From positions 310,001 to 374,000 of the forward strand of contig NZ_JAGFNP010000005.1 of the NCBI RefSeq assembly GCF_017592475.1: a stretch of DNA of 64,000 nt, given 5' to 3'. Both the position numbers and the translations under genes were made by a program. Below are positions 26,456-35,073 of the stretch, piece by piece. This stretch comes from Glycomyces niveus. Its GTDB lineage: Bacteria > Actinomycetota > Actinomycetes > Mycobacteriales > Micromonosporaceae. The notes beneath the pieces are model-generated. The model was given only the letters and a program-made list of their open reading frames with translations, did no database searches and had not been told where the DNA came from. Within the stretch, counting starts at the first letter, position 1, and every line of letters starts with the position of its first letter.

Positions 26456-27934
26456 GTGTCTGCAGCTCATTCGACCCGTTCCGAGGAATCGACCGCACGC
26501 GAGGCCGGCAAGAGCGTCGCGCTCCTGACGCTCGGCTGCGCCCGCAACGAGACCGACTCCGAGGAACTGGCCGCCCGCCTCGCCGCCGGAGGGTGGCGCA
26601 TCAGCGACGACGGCGAGAACGCCGACGTCGTCATGGTCAACACCTGCGGTTTCATCGAGCAGGCCAAGACCGAGTCCATCGACGTCCTCCTCGACGCCTC
26701 CGCGACCGGCGCGAAGGTCGTCGCGACCGGCTGCATGGCCGAGCGCTACGGCCGCGAACTCGCCGAGAGCCTGCCCGAGGCCGACGCCGTGCTCGGCTTC
26801 GACCACTACCCGGACATGGCCGCCCGCCTCGACGACATCCTCGCCGGGCGCACGGTCGAGTCCCACCAGCCCTCGGACCGCCGCAAGCTCCTGCCGCTGG
26901 CCCCGGCCGCGCGCCAGAGCGCCGCCGCCGTCGTCCCCGGCCACTCCCGCGCCTCCCAGGCCGACGCCGCGACCCTCGGTGCGGGCACCCCCCAGCACCT
27001 CGCGGTCGTGCGCAAGCGCCTCACCGACGGCCCCGTCGCGAACCTGAAGCTCGCGTCCGGCTGCGACCGGCGCTGCACCTTCTGCGCGATCCCGTCCTTC
27101 CGCGGCTCGTTCGTGTCCCGCACGCCCGAGGAGATCCTGGCCGAGGCGGCCTGGCTCGCCTCCGAAGGCGTCAAGGAGCTCAACCTCGTCTCCGAGAACA
27201 CCACCTCGTACGGCAAGGACCTCGCCGACTCGCAGGCCCTCGAGCACCTGCTCGAGAACATGGCCGCGATCGACGGCATCGAGTGGATCCGCCTGTCGTA
27301 CCTGCAGCCCGCCGAGCTGCGCCCGAGCCTCATCGAGGCGATGCACCGCACTGAGAAGGTCGTCCCCTACTTCGACCTGTCCTTCCAGCACTCGTCCGCG
27401 AAGGTGCTGCGCCGGATGCGCCGCTTCGGCTCGACCGAGAACTTCCTCGCGCTGCTCAAGCAGATCCGCGACGTCGCCCCGCTCGCCGGCGCCCGCACCA
27501 ACGTCATCGTCGGCTTCCCCGGCGAGACCGAGGAGGACGTGCAGGAGCTCATGGGCTTCCTCGAAGAGGCCCGCCTCGACTCCACCGGCGTGTTCGCCTA
27601 CTCCGACGAGGACGGCACCGAAGCGGTCGGCCTCGACGGCCACGTGGACGAGGACGTCGTCTCCGAGCGGCACACCCGCGTCTCCATGCTCGTCGACGAG
27701 CTCGTGAGCCAGCGCGCCGCCGACCGGGTGGGCGAGGTCATGCAGGTCCTCGTCGAGTCCGTGGAGGACGACGGCGTGGACGGCCGCGGCGCCCACCAGG
27801 CGCCGGAGGTCGACGGCACGATCGCGCTCGTGGGCGAGGTCGAGGGCCTGGAGGCCGGCGACTTCGTGACGGCGAAGGTGATCGACTCGCACGGCGTGGA
27901 CCTCGTGGCGGAGCTCGTCGAGGAGGCCTGGTGA
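26456..27934 (+). CDS. rimO: Ribosomal protein S12 methylthiotransferase RimO
   Basis: A 492-residue radical SAM methylthiotransferase that thiomethylates an aspartate of S12. The N-terminal UPF0004 domain begins VALLTLGCARNETDSEELAA with its Fe-S cysteines. The radical SAM motif is SGCDRRCTFCAIP (C-x3-C-x2-C). A TRAM domain lies at the C-terminus, from about residue 415. The GTG at 26456 gives a conventional length; sequence upstream is poorly conserved-looking. The stop overlaps the pgsA start (GTGA), so the genes are co-translated, matching other actinobacteria. Confidence 0.93.
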   Translation: MSAAHSTRSEESTAREAGKSVALLTLGCARNETDSEELAARLAAGGWRISDDGENADVVMVNTCGFIEQAKTESIDVLLDASATGAKVVATGCMAERYGRELAESLPEADAVLGFDHYPDMAARLDDILAGRTVESHQPSDRRKLLPLAPAARQSAAAVVPGHSRASQADAATLGAGTPQHLAVVRKRLTDGPVANLKLASGCDRRCTFCAIPSFRGSFVSRTPEEILAEAAWLASEGVKELNLVSENTTSYGKDLADSQALEHLLENMAAIDGIEWIRLSYLQPAELRPSLIEAMHRTEKVVPYFDLSFQHSSAKVLRRMRRFGSTENFLALLKQIRDVAPLAGARTNVIVGFPGETEEDVQELMGFLEEARLDSTGVFAYSDEDGTEAVGLDGHVDEDVVSERHTRVSMLVDELVSQRAADRVGEVMQVLVESVEDDGVDGRGAHQAPEVDGTIALVGEVEGLEAGDFVTAKVIDSHGVDLVAELVEEAW

Positions 27935-28512
27935 CCACTGAGGACCGGCCGGTCTCGCCGTGGAACATCGCGAACGTGGTGACGGTGGCCCGGATCTTCC
28001 TGGTGCCCGTCTTCGCGGTGTTCGTGGTCCTCTCGGGGATGGAGCACGCGGGCTGGCGGATGGCCGCCTGCGCCCTGTTCGTGTTCATCTCCGCCACCGA
28101 CTTCGTCGACGGCTGGCTGGCGCGCTCGCGCGGCCTCGTCACGGACTTCGGGAAGCTCGCCGACCCGATCGCGGACAAGGTCCTCATCGGGACCTCGCTC
28201 GTGCTGCTGAGCTATTACGACGCGTTGCCGTGGTGGGTGACCGTGGTCATCCTCGTGCGCGAGCTTGGGATCACGGCGCTGCGGATGGCGGTGCTGCGGC
28301 GCACGGTGATCGCCGCGGACCGGGGCGGGAAGCTCAAGACGGTCCTGCAGATCACGGCCGTGGCCTGGTACTTGTGGCCGTGGCCGGCCCCGCTGGACGC
28401 GGTCGGGCCGTGGCTGATGGGCGCCGCGCTGGTCCTCACCGTGCTGACGGGAATGGATTACCTCTGGAAAGCATTCAAAACGAAGAAGAGCGAGCCGAAC
28501 CGGACGAGATAG
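27931..28512 (+). CDS. pgsA: CDP-diacylglycerol-glycerol-3-phosphate 3-phosphatidyltransferase (PgsA)
   Basis: A 193-residue integral membrane enzyme of phospholipid synthesis that makes phosphatidylglycerol phosphate. The CDP-alcohol phosphatidyltransferase motif D-x2-D-G-x2-A-R-x8-G-x3-D-x3-D is intact in DFVDGWLARSRGLVTDFGKL continuing ADPIAD. Six hydrophobic helices are visible. The GTG overlaps the rimO stop by four bases. Related CDP-alcohol transferases such as PIP synthase share the motif; the position next to clgR/pspA and the N-terminal WNIANVVTVARIFLVPVF favour PgsA. Confidence 0.92.
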   Translation: MTTEDRPVSPWNIANVVTVARIFLVPVFAVFVVLSGMEHAGWRMAACALFVFISATDFVDGWLARSRGLVTDFGKLADPIADKVLIGTSLVLLSYYDALPWWVTVVILVRELGITALRMAVLRRTVIAADRGGKLKTVLQITAVAWYLWPWPAPLDAVGPWLMGAALVLTVLTGMDYLWKAFKTKKSEPNRTR

Positions 28513-28530
28513 GCTTGCGGAACCCACCTA

Positions 28531-28544
28531 AGCTCAGTTGAGCT
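28531..28544. promoter_or_regulatory. Palindrome in the clgR leader
   Basis: AGCTCA-GT-TGAGCT is a perfect 6-2-6 inverted repeat, 24 bases before the clgR ATG. It may be an operator or a small RNA hairpin next to the ribosome-binding site GGAGGAG (28556-28562). Function is inference. Confidence 0.35.
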
Positions 28545-28567
28545 ATCGCGGCGCGGAGGAGAGTCTC

Positions 28568-29002
28568 ATGGTGTTGTTGCGGGAACTGCTGGGAGAGACC
28601 CTGCGGCGCCGCCGCCGCGCGCAGAAGCGGACGCTGCGGGACGTGTCGAAGCAGGCCAATGTGAGCCTCGGCTACCTGTCGGAGATCGAGCGCGGCCACA
28701 AGGAGCCCTCGAGCGAGCTGCTGGCCTCGGTGTGCGGGGCACTGCAGGTGCGCCTGTCCGAGGTGCTGGCGGAGGTCTCGCGCGAAGTGGCGATCCACGA
28801 GCGCGGTGAGGAGAAGCAGCAGCCGGGCCGCCAGGTCGCGGTGCTGCCGCTGCCGCGCACCGAGAACCCGCCCGCGGGGGACGTGGAGGAGGTGCTGCGC
28901 CGGCGCCGTGCGCTGTCGGCGGCGCCCGCTTCGATCGCGCAGGTCCGGTCCCGGCACCGCCGTGGCGAAGTGACCGATTCGGTGGTCCGCGCAGCGGCCT
29001 GA
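28568..29002 (+). CDS. clgR: ClgR-type XRE transcriptional activator
   Basis: A 144-residue DNA-binding protein. The helix-turn-helix is LRDVSKQANVSLGYLSEIER with the following GHKEPSSELLASVCGALQV, identical in layout to mycobacterial ClgR (Rv2745c), which activates clp protease genes and the psp operon under envelope stress. The ATG at 28568 is preceded by GGAGGAG. The C-terminal 60 residues form a longer tail than in mycobacteria and end in a short Ala stretch, which in ClgR is a degron for Clp proteolysis. It is between pgsA and pspA as in Mycobacterium. Confidence 0.88.
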   Translation: MVLLRELLGETLRRRRRAQKRTLRDVSKQANVSLGYLSEIERGHKEPSSELLASVCGALQVRLSEVLAEVSREVAIHERGEEKQQPGRQVAVLPLPRTENPPAGDVEEVLRRRRALSAAPASIAQVRSRHRRGEVTDSVVRAAA

Positions 29003-29115
29003 CTGTACTCCTGCCCGACGCGACCGATGATGTAGTTTTGGCGATTGAGGCGTCACCCTGTCCCACGCGAGTGGCGCCGATGTCCGACACTAGAGGCATG
29101 TCGGCGTTGCAGAAC

Positions 29116-29143
29116 AAAGCTATGGCTCGCAAGCTTCGCCAAG
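29116..29143 (+). repeat. Dispersed 28-bp repeat, copy 3 (upstream of pspA)
   Basis: It shares 25 of 28 positions with the copy inside ribF. An ATG in it (29122) opens a 14-codon reading frame, [14 protein letters not shown], ending at TAA 29164-29166, whose last base overlaps the pspA ATG (TAATG). It ends 22 bases before pspA. Confidence 0.55.
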
Positions 29144-29165
29144 GAGCACCGGAAGGACCCCGATA

Positions 29166-30029
29166 ATGGCCAATCCGTTCGTCAAGGGCTGGAAATACAT
29201 GATGGCGCTCTTCGGTGCGAAGATCGACGAGCACGCCGACCCCAAGATCCAGATCCAGCAGGCGATCGAGGAAGCGCAGAAGCAGCACCAGGCGCTGGTG
29301 GGGCAGGCGGCTTCTGTGATCGGGAACCAGCGCCAGCTGGAGATGAAGCTCAACCGCTCGATGGCCGAAGTGGAGCGTCTGCAGGCGCAGGCGCGCCAGG
29401 CCCTGGTGCTGGCCGACAAGGCGCGCGCCGAGGGCGACGAGCAGAAGGCGCAGCAGTTCGAGTCCACCGCCGAGATCCTGGCGGGACAGCTGGTCTCCAC
29501 CGAACAGTCCCTTGAGGACATGAAGGTGATGCACGACCAGGCGCTCACCGCTGCCGACCAGGCCAAGAAGGCCGTCGAGAACAACCAGATGATCCTGCAG
29601 CAGAAGCTGCAGGAGCGCACGAAGCTGCTGGGCCAGCTCGAGCAGGCGAAGATGCAGGAGACGATCGCGTCCTCGCTGGAGTCGATGTCGCAGACCGCCG
29701 CCCCCGGCAACGTGCCGAACTTCGACGAGATCCGCGACAAGATCGAGGGCCGCTACGCCTCCGCGATGGGCCGCGCCGAGCTCGCCTCGAACTCGGTGGA
29801 GGGCCGCCTCCTCGAGGTCAACCGCGCCACCCGCGACATGGCCGGCGCCTCGCGCCTGGACCAGATCCGCGCCTCGCTCGAGGGCGAGCAGCTCTCCGGC
29901 GGCAAGGCTTCGGGCCCGGCGATCGAGTCGAAGGAGTCGGTCACGAACGCCCGCCTCGCGGACATCCGCGCGTCCCTCGGCAACGACGAGGGCACGGCCG
30001 AGCCCGAGGCCGACAAGACCAAGAGCTGA
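29166..30029 (+). CDS. pspA: Phage shock protein A (PspA/IM30 family)
   Basis: A 287-residue peripheral membrane coiled-coil protein that binds and stabilises stressed membranes. The N-terminal amphipathic region is [20 protein letters not shown] and the heptad-rich coiled coil runs from about residue 25 to 220. The tail from about residue 220 is longer and Ala/Ser/Glu-rich. The length and lack of a PspF-binding-type start resemble the mycobacterial 35-kDa antigen (Rv2744c). It lies 163 bases after clgR and 16 bases before the PspM-like gene, giving the clgR-pspA-pspM set. Confidence 0.93.
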   Translation: MANPFVKGWKYMMALFGAKIDEHADPKIQIQQAIEEAQKQHQALVGQAASVIGNQRQLEMKLNRSMAEVERLQAQARQALVLADKARAEGDEQKAQQFESTAEILAGQLVSTEQSLEDMKVMHDQALTAADQAKKAVENNQMILQQKLQERTKLLGQLEQAKMQETIASSLESMSQTAAPGNVPNFDEIRDKIEGRYASAMGRAELASNSVEGRLLEVNRATRDMAGASRLDQIRASLEGEQLSGGKASGPAIESKESVTNARLADIRASLGNDEGTAEPEADKTKS

Positions 30030-30045
30030 CCTGGAAGGGATCCCG

Positions 30046-30837
30046 GTGGACGCGAAGGACCGCAAACGCGCGCTCAAGCGCCTGCGCTCCCGGTTGTCCT
30101 CCGCCAAGTCCTGGACCACGTTCGCGGGAGGCGCTGCCGCCGGCAGCGCCTTCTTCGTGCCCTACGCCGGTCTCGGCACGCCCGACGGGATCTGGGTGAC
30201 CGTGGCCGGCTTCTCGACCGCGATGGCCGTGGTCCGCTGGCTCGACTACCGGCGGCTGGCCCGCGCGATCCCGGCGGACGTGCGCGACTCCCTGGAGCTG
30301 CACGGCCCGGCGCAGCTGTCGAAGGAGGCCCGCGGCCTGTTCGGTGAGACCGCCGAGGCGATCCGGCGCGGGCGCATCCGGGCGCAGTTCCGCCGCAGCC
30401 GCGCGCTGGGGCCGTACGAGCGGCTGGAGCGGGCCTCGATCGCGGCCGAGCAGATGGCGAAGCGGCTCGACGGGAACGCCGAGGCCGTCGCGATCCTCGC
30501 GGGCGCCTCGAAGGCCGGGCAGGAGCTGTACCGGCTCGCCTTGGGCGTCAAGGACGTCGAGGCGGCGATCGAGATCGCGCCCGAGGTGAAGCGCACGGGG
30601 ATGGGCGCGAACCTCGACCGGATGGTCGAGCGCCTGGAGGCGGGCGTGGCCGCGTACGAGGACATGGTGAGCGCGGCGGGGGAGTGCCTGGCCGGTTCGA
30701 TCGGGCTGCAGCAGGCGCTGACGGCCCACACCGACGAGACCCTGGATCTGCTCACGGACGCGGCGGATCGCCTGCGGGCCGCGGGCGACGCGGCGAGCGA
30801 GATCCGCGGGAGCGTGGGACCGCAGGCCAACGGCTGA
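30046..30837 (+). CDS. pspM: PspM-like membrane protein (phage-shock partner)
   Basis: A 263-residue protein matching in position and architecture the mycobacterial Rv2743c (PspM). The N-terminal 40 residues are basic (DAKDRKRALKRLRSRLSSAK), two hydrophobic segments follow (TTFAGGAAAGSAFFVPYAGL and WVTVAGFSTAMAVVRWL), and the rest is helical and predicted cytoplasmic. The GTG at 30046 is preceded by GGAAGGGA and follows pspA by 16 bases. In mycobacteria PspM links the PspA system to the membrane. Its sequence is weakly conserved, so the name is by context. Confidence 0.75.
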   Translation: MDAKDRKRALKRLRSRLSSAKSWTTFAGGAAAGSAFFVPYAGLGTPDGIWVTVAGFSTAMAVVRWLDYRRLARAIPADVRDSLELHGPAQLSKEARGLFGETAEAIRRGRIRAQFRRSRALGPYERLERASIAAEQMAKRLDGNAEAVAILAGASKAGQELYRLALGVKDVEAAIEIAPEVKRTGMGANLDRMVERLEAGVAAYEDMVSAAGECLAGSIGLQQALTAHTDETLDLLTDAADRLRAAGDAASEIRGSVGPQANG

Positions 30838-30908
30838 CCGTCCACCCCGCGCGGGCGCGACCCCTACGGGCCTATAGGTGATTTTGTCTCATTTGATGTA
30901 ATTCTGCA

Positions 30909-31658
30909 GTGAAGACTCTGTTGCTCAAGGCCGCCGCGGCCGCGGCCGTGATCCTGCTGGCCGCCGGCGCCCCCGCCAATGCCGAGCTCGTGCCCGAGGG
31001 GCCCGTGCCCGAAGGCGCGGTCAAGCTGTACCTCAAGGACCACCAGGACCTCCCGATGGCGGCCGCCGACGGCAAGCCCCGGCTCGCCTCGACCGGCGAC
31101 CTCTGGGAGCTCAGCGGCGAGGCCATGCAGGACCTCGGCGAGTTCAAGATCGTCCATCAGGCCTCGGGGGAGTGCCTCGCCGCCGACACCGGCGGCGGCG
31201 GTGAGACCGCCCCGGTCTCGCTCGTCGACTGCGCGAACGCCCACACCTGGACGATCATCTACCACAACCCGGGCCACAAGGACTTCCGCTTCGTCGCCCC
31301 CGGGGACTACCTCCTGGGCCTGCGTGAGCGCTCCGACGCCGTCAAGGGCGCCGAAGTGCTGGCGATCCACTCGGCTCCGGGCGACAGCATGCACTTCCAC
31401 GAATGGCTCACCGAGTCCGGGACCGAGGCCACGCCGCCTCCCGGAGAGATCACCCCGGCTCCCGGTGAGGCCACGCCGCCCCCGAGCGAGGACCCCAGCG
31501 CCTCGCCCTCCGAAGCCGCCGCGGTCCCGGTCGCCTCGCTCCCGACGACCGGTGGGGCCCTCGGCGCCGGGATCGGCGCCGGCATCGTCGCGCTCGCCGG
31601 CGGCACCGCGCTCGTCCTGTGGTGGCAGCGCCGCCGCGCCCTGCGCTCGGACTGGTAG
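30909..31658 (+). CDS. LPxTG-anchored secreted protein with ricin-like trefoil stretch
   Basis: A 249-residue exported wall protein. Signal peptide MKTLLLKAAAAAAVILLAAG. The mature part shows two or three beta repeats suggestive of a ricin-type trefoil (FKIVHQASGECLAADTGGGG, with VSLVDCANAHTWTIIYHN). A Pro/Ser/Glu-rich stalk follows, then the sortase signal LPTTG at about residues 210-214, a hydrophobic helix and RRRALRSDW tail. The GTG has no Shine-Dalgarno; TGTAAT (30897-30902) is 6 nt upstream, so a leaderless mRNA is likely. No sortase gene is in the window. Confidence 0.8.
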   Translation: MKTLLLKAAAAAAVILLAAGAPANAELVPEGPVPEGAVKLYLKDHQDLPMAAADGKPRLASTGDLWELSGEAMQDLGEFKIVHQASGECLAADTGGGGETAPVSLVDCANAHTWTIIYHNPGHKDFRFVAPGDYLLGLRERSDAVKGAEVLAIHSAPGDSMHFHEWLTESGTEATPPPGEITPAPGEATPPPSEDPSASPSEAAAVPVASLPTTGGALGAGIGAGIVALAGGTALVLWWQRRRALRSDW

Positions 31659-31762
31659 AGGCCAAGGCGTGCAATCGATCGACGCGGGCCGCCGCGACAC
31701 ACAGAATCCCACGATGCGGGAAATGATGGCTGGGGTGCACGGCCGATGGCATACTACTTTTC

Positions 31763-31816
31763 GTGACCTTCCAGCTCGTGATTAGCTGCGGGCGTTCCGC
31801 GGAGCATCAGCGTTAG
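31763..31816 (+). CDS. Putative 17-residue leader peptide upstream of cimA
   Basis: GTG at 31763 opens MTFQLVISCGRSAEHQR and ends with TAG at 31814. A hexamer CATACT (31750-31755) sits 7 nt upstream, as in leaderless transcripts. Leu, Val and Ile codons are consecutive (CTC GTG ATT), which fits a leader sensing branched-chain amino-acid supply before an isoleucine-pathway gene. The terminator at 31836 follows 19 nt after the stop. A 12-bp region with one mismatch (31791-31802 with 31824-31835) can form a competing stem. Function is inferred from layout. Confidence 0.45.
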   Translation: MTFQLVISCGRSAEHQR

Positions 31817-31835
31817 ATGCGACCCGCCGAACGCC

Positions 31836-31865
31836 AGACCTCCTGCGCCCGCAGGGGGTCTTTTT
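31836..31865 (+). terminator. Attenuator-like terminator upstream of cimA
   Basis: AGACCTCCTGC (31836-31846) pairs with GCAGGGGGTCT (31851-31861), one wobble, loop GCCC, followed by TTTT. It lies 73 bases before the cimA GTG and right after a short ORF, so it is either an attenuator or the end of the leader transcript. Confidence 0.75.
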
Positions 31866-31938
31866 CGTTCAGGGCAAACGAACGTTCAGGTAGGCCCCGC
31901 AGCGGCCGGACCAAGACAGTAGAAAACTGGAGCACCAA

Positions 31939-33585
31939 GTGACGCAACCAGAACCGCAAACCGGCAGCGAACCTGCGAACAGCGGCGGGGACTTCCACGT
32001 CTTCGACACCACGCTCCGTGACGGCGCCCAGATGGAGGGCCTGCGCTACTCCGTCGCCGACAAGCTCGCCGTCGCCGAACTCCTCGACGAGCTCGGCGTC
32101 GACTACATCGAGGGCGGCTGGCCCGGCGCGATCCCCTCGGACACCGAGTTCTTCGCCCGCGCCGCCGAGGAGCTGAACTTCAAGCACGCTAAGCTCGTCG
32201 CCTTCGGCATGACCCGCCGCGCCGGCTCCAGCGCCGGCGCCGACCCCGGCTTCCAGGCCCTCCTCGACTCCCGCGCCCCCGTGCTCTGCCTCGTCGCCAA
32301 GTCCGACATGCGCCACGTCGAGCAGGCCCTCAAGACCACCCCCGAAGAGAACCTCGCGATGATCGCCGACTCCGTGCGCACCGGCCGCGAGCACGACCGC
32401 CAGGTCTTCATCGACTGCGAGCACTTCTTCGACGGCTTCCGCCACGACCCCGAATACGCCACCCTCGTCGTGCGCACCGCCCTCGAAGCCGGCGCCGAAG
32501 CCGTCGTCCTCTGCGACACCAACGGCGGCAGCATCCCCTCCGACATCACCGCCGTCGTCACCTCCCTGCGCACCCGCCTCGAAGCGGTCCTCCCGCGCGA
32601 GCGCGTACGCCTCGGCATGCACGCCCAGAACGACACCGGCTGCGCCGTCGCCAACACCCTCGCCGCCGTCCAGGCCGGCGTCATGCACGTCCAGGGCACC
32701 GCGAACGGCTACGGCGAGCGCCCCGGCAACGCCAACCTGTTCAGCGTCATCGCCAACCTCGAGACCAAGCTCGGCCTCAAGGTCCTCCCCGAAGGCGGCC
32801 TCGAGCAGCTGACCCGCATCTCCCACGCGATCGCCGAGATCGCCAACATGATCCCCGACGAGCACGCCCCTTACACCGGCCACGCCGCGTTCGCGCACAA
32901 GGCCGGCATCCACGCCTCCGCCATCAAGGCCGACCCGGCCCTGTACAACCACGTCGACCCCGCGGTGGTCGGCAACGACATGCGCATCCTCGTCACCGAG
33001 ATGGCCGGCCGCGCCTCCGTCGAGCTCAAAGGCCGCGAACTCGGCATCGACCTCTCCGGCGACAAGGACATGCTCGACCGCATCACCAAGCGCGTCAAGG
33101 AACTCGAGTCCAAAGGCTGGTCCTTCGAGGCCGCCGACGCGTCCTTCGAACTGCTCGTGCGCGACGAGGTCGAAGGCGGCCTCCCGCGCCCGTTCGAACT
33201 CGACACCTACCGCGTCATCGTCGACCACGACCCGAGTGCCGTCACCGTCGCCGAAGCCACCGTCCGCCTCGACGTGGACGGTGAACGCGTCATCGCCACC
33301 GCCCAGGGCAACGGCCCGGTCAACGCCCTCGACGCAGCCCTGCGCAGCGCCCTGGCCGCCCGCCACCCGCGCCTCGCCGAGCTCACCCTCTCCGACTTCA
33401 AGGTCCGCATCCTCGCCGGCTCCAAGGGCACCGACGCGGTCACGCGCGTCCTCGTCTCCATGAGCGACGGCGAAGCCGAGTGGACCACCGTCGGCGTGGC
33501 CCCCAACCTCATCGAGGCCTCCTGGAACGCGCTGGCCGACGGCCTCGCGTATGGCCTCAACCGGCGCAAGCCGTCCAAGTCCTAG
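31939..33585 (+). CDS. cimA: Citramalate synthase
   Basis: A 548-residue enzyme of the DRE-TIM superfamily that condenses acetyl-CoA with pyruvate to (R)-citramalate for threonine-independent isoleucine synthesis. The N-terminal DRE motif is FDTTLRDGAQ, the metal-binding HxH region is not in the usual leuA place but NGYGERPGNANLF is diagnostic for CimA, and a leucine/isoleucine regulatory domain (LeuA_dimer) covers about residues 420-540. GTG start with GGAG nearby at 31927-31930. The upstream leader with terminator suggests regulated expression. Confidence 0.92.
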   Translation: MTQPEPQTGSEPANSGGDFHVFDTTLRDGAQMEGLRYSVADKLAVAELLDELGVDYIEGGWPGAIPSDTEFFARAAEELNFKHAKLVAFGMTRRAGSSAGADPGFQALLDSRAPVLCLVAKSDMRHVEQALKTTPEENLAMIADSVRTGREHDRQVFIDCEHFFDGFRHDPEYATLVVRTALEAGAEAVVLCDTNGGSIPSDITAVVTSLRTRLEAVLPRERVRLGMHAQNDTGCAVANTLAAVQAGVMHVQGTANGYGERPGNANLFSVIANLETKLGLKVLPEGGLEQLTRISHAIAEIANMIPDEHAPYTGHAAFAHKAGIHASAIKADPALYNHVDPAVVGNDMRILVTEMAGRASVELKGRELGIDLSGDKDMLDRITKRVKELESKGWSFEAADASFELLVRDEVEGGLPRPFELDTYRVIVDHDPSAVTVAEATVRLDVDGERVIATAQGNGPVNALDAALRSALAARHPRLAELTLSDFKVRILAGSKGTDAVTRVLVSMSDGEAEWTTVGVAPNLIEASWNALADGLAYGLNRRKPSKS

Positions 33586-33700
33586 CTCCTACCGACCCGC
33601 GCGGCGTCCCACCAGCGGCGCCGCGCGGCACCGACACGGCCCGGTCCACGAGACCGGGCCCGCGCCCGGACCGCGCCGATCGTGCGGAGGGCAAGTGAAA

Positions 33701-33730
33701 AAAGGGCCCGACCGGCAGGTCGGGCCCTTT
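33701..33730. terminator. Bidirectional intrinsic terminator after cimA
   Basis: AAAGGGCCCGACC (33701-33713), loop GGCA, GGTCGGGCCCTTT (33718-33730): a perfect 13-bp stem flanked by A and T runs, between cimA and the convergent propeller gene. Confidence 0.9.
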
Positions 33731-33743
33731 GCTTGTCGTAATG

Positions 33744-34886
33744 CTAGTCGAAGACCGCGAGGCGCTTCTGCACCTGCGTGCCGCCCCCGAAGGTCGTGAA
33801 CGAGCCGCCCACGGTCAGGTTCGTGCCCGACGGGTGCGCGGTCGCGTCCCAGGCGCCCACGACGCCGTTGGCGCCCGGGTTCCAGTCCAGGAGCTTCCCG
33901 TTCATGTCGACCGCGAGGAGCTTCCCGCGCTCGGCGCGCACCCCGTCCACGCACTGGCCCAGCGGCCCGGCGTGGTTGGTGACGCAGGCCTTGTCGAAGT
34001 GGCCGCCGCCGATGACGGTGGAGCCCCACACCTCGACGGTCTGCATGCCGCCGTCGACGGCCTGGTACCACAGGGTCTCGCCGGTGCGGGTGAACGCCCG
34101 GATCTCGCCGCCGCGACCGTCGAGGGCCGCGTACACGCGCTCCCCGGCGACCTCGACCTCACGGGTCAGGACGTACACCTTGGACACGAACGTGGTGTCG
34201 ACCGCGCCCGTGGACGGATTCACCGCGCCGAGCTTGCCGTACTTCTTGTCGCCACCGATCATCGAGAACGCCCCCGCGACGTACAGGCGATCGTGGCCGT
34301 ACTGGAGGTCGCGCACCGCGCCCTCGGCGACCGTCGGCTTGAACCCGGTGACGGGCGCGCCGGTCTCGGCGGTCACCGCCGCCAGGATCGGCTGCGCGAA
34401 GCCGCCGACGGACTGGAACGAGCCGCCCAGGTAGACCGTGGACCCGACCGGTTCGATCGAGTAAACGGTCGCCGAGGGCTTCGGGTTCCAGGCGGTGTCG
34501 AGCTTGCCCGTGTCGAGCCAGAAGCGGGCCACGCGGGCCCGCGGGACCCCGTCGACCTCGGTGAACTTCCCGCCGATGTACAGGTGGTCGCCGCTGGTCT
34601 TGACCTCGTGGACCGATCCGTTGAGGACCGGCGCGAACGGCAGGAGCACCCCGGTGGCCGAGTTCACGGCCGCCAGGTAGGTGCGTCCTGCGAAGGTGCC
34701 GTCCGTGTTGCGGGCGCGGGTGAAGACCCCGCCCGAGTAGACGACGTCGCCGTCGTAGTCCACCTTGTAGACCTGGTCGTTGAAGGAAGCGGACGACTGC
34801 GGCAGATTGGAGTCGATCGCTCCGGCGGGCGCCTGGGCTATGAACAGGGCCCCGAGCAATGCGAAGAGAGTGATCAAACGGCGCAT
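33744..34886 (-). CDS. Secreted beta-propeller repeat protein
   Basis: A 380-residue exported protein. The signal peptide is MRRLITLFALLGALFIAQAP (cleavage near AGA). Repeats of about 40-50 residues recur with a consensus such as VYSGGVFT, LYIGGKFTEVDG, VYLGGSFQSVGG, LYVAGAFSMIGG and LTVGGSFTTFGG. These G-G-x-F blades match the delta-60/DUF5122-like propeller of actinobacterial secreted proteins. It is probably a surface binding protein; there is no catalytic motif. The ATG at 34886 is chosen because it opens the signal peptide, although no Shine-Dalgarno is evident. Confidence 0.8.
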   Translation of the reverse strand: MRRLITLFALLGALFIAQAPAGAIDSNLPQSSASFNDQVYKVDYDGDVVYSGGVFTRARNTDGTFAGRTYLAAVNSATGVLLPFAPVLNGSVHEVKTSGDHLYIGGKFTEVDGVPRARVARFWLDTGKLDTAWNPKPSATVYSIEPVGSTVYLGGSFQSVGGFAQPILAAVTAETGAPVTGFKPTVAEGAVRDLQYGHDRLYVAGAFSMIGGDKKYGKLGAVNPSTGAVDTTFVSKVYVLTREVEVAGERVYAALDGRGGEIRAFTRTGETLWYQAVDGGMQTVEVWGSTVIGGGHFDKACVTNHAGPLGQCVDGVRAERGKLLAVDMNGKLLDWNPGANGVVGAWDATAHPSGTNLTVGGSFTTFGGGTQVQKRLAVFD

Positions 34887-35061
34887 ACGGCAGTTTTGCA
34901 CGCGCGGCGCCCCTGAGCGCGCATTCCGTCGCGGCGCGCCACGGTGACGTGACTCCCCGTTCGGACCAGGACGGCGTTTTCCACAGGAGGCGGAGCGCGG
35001 CTCGCGTCCGCAGGCCCGGTGCGGCGGCAATGCCGTCACCGTCGAACTGGTGCGCTCGTAC

Positions 35062-35067
35062 TAGAGT
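35062..35067 (+). promoter_or_regulatory. -10 element for a leaderless gene
   Basis: TAGAGT fits TANNNT and ends 6 nt before the GTG at 35074, the geometry of leaderless actinobacterial genes. No clear -35 is seen. Confidence 0.4.
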
Positions 35068-35073
35068 TGACGT

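Noticed and set aside
28519..28544. SigE-type promoter (GGAAC/GTT) before clgR
   Set aside because: GGAACC is present but the GTT is only about 12 bases further on, too close for an ECF sigma promoter.
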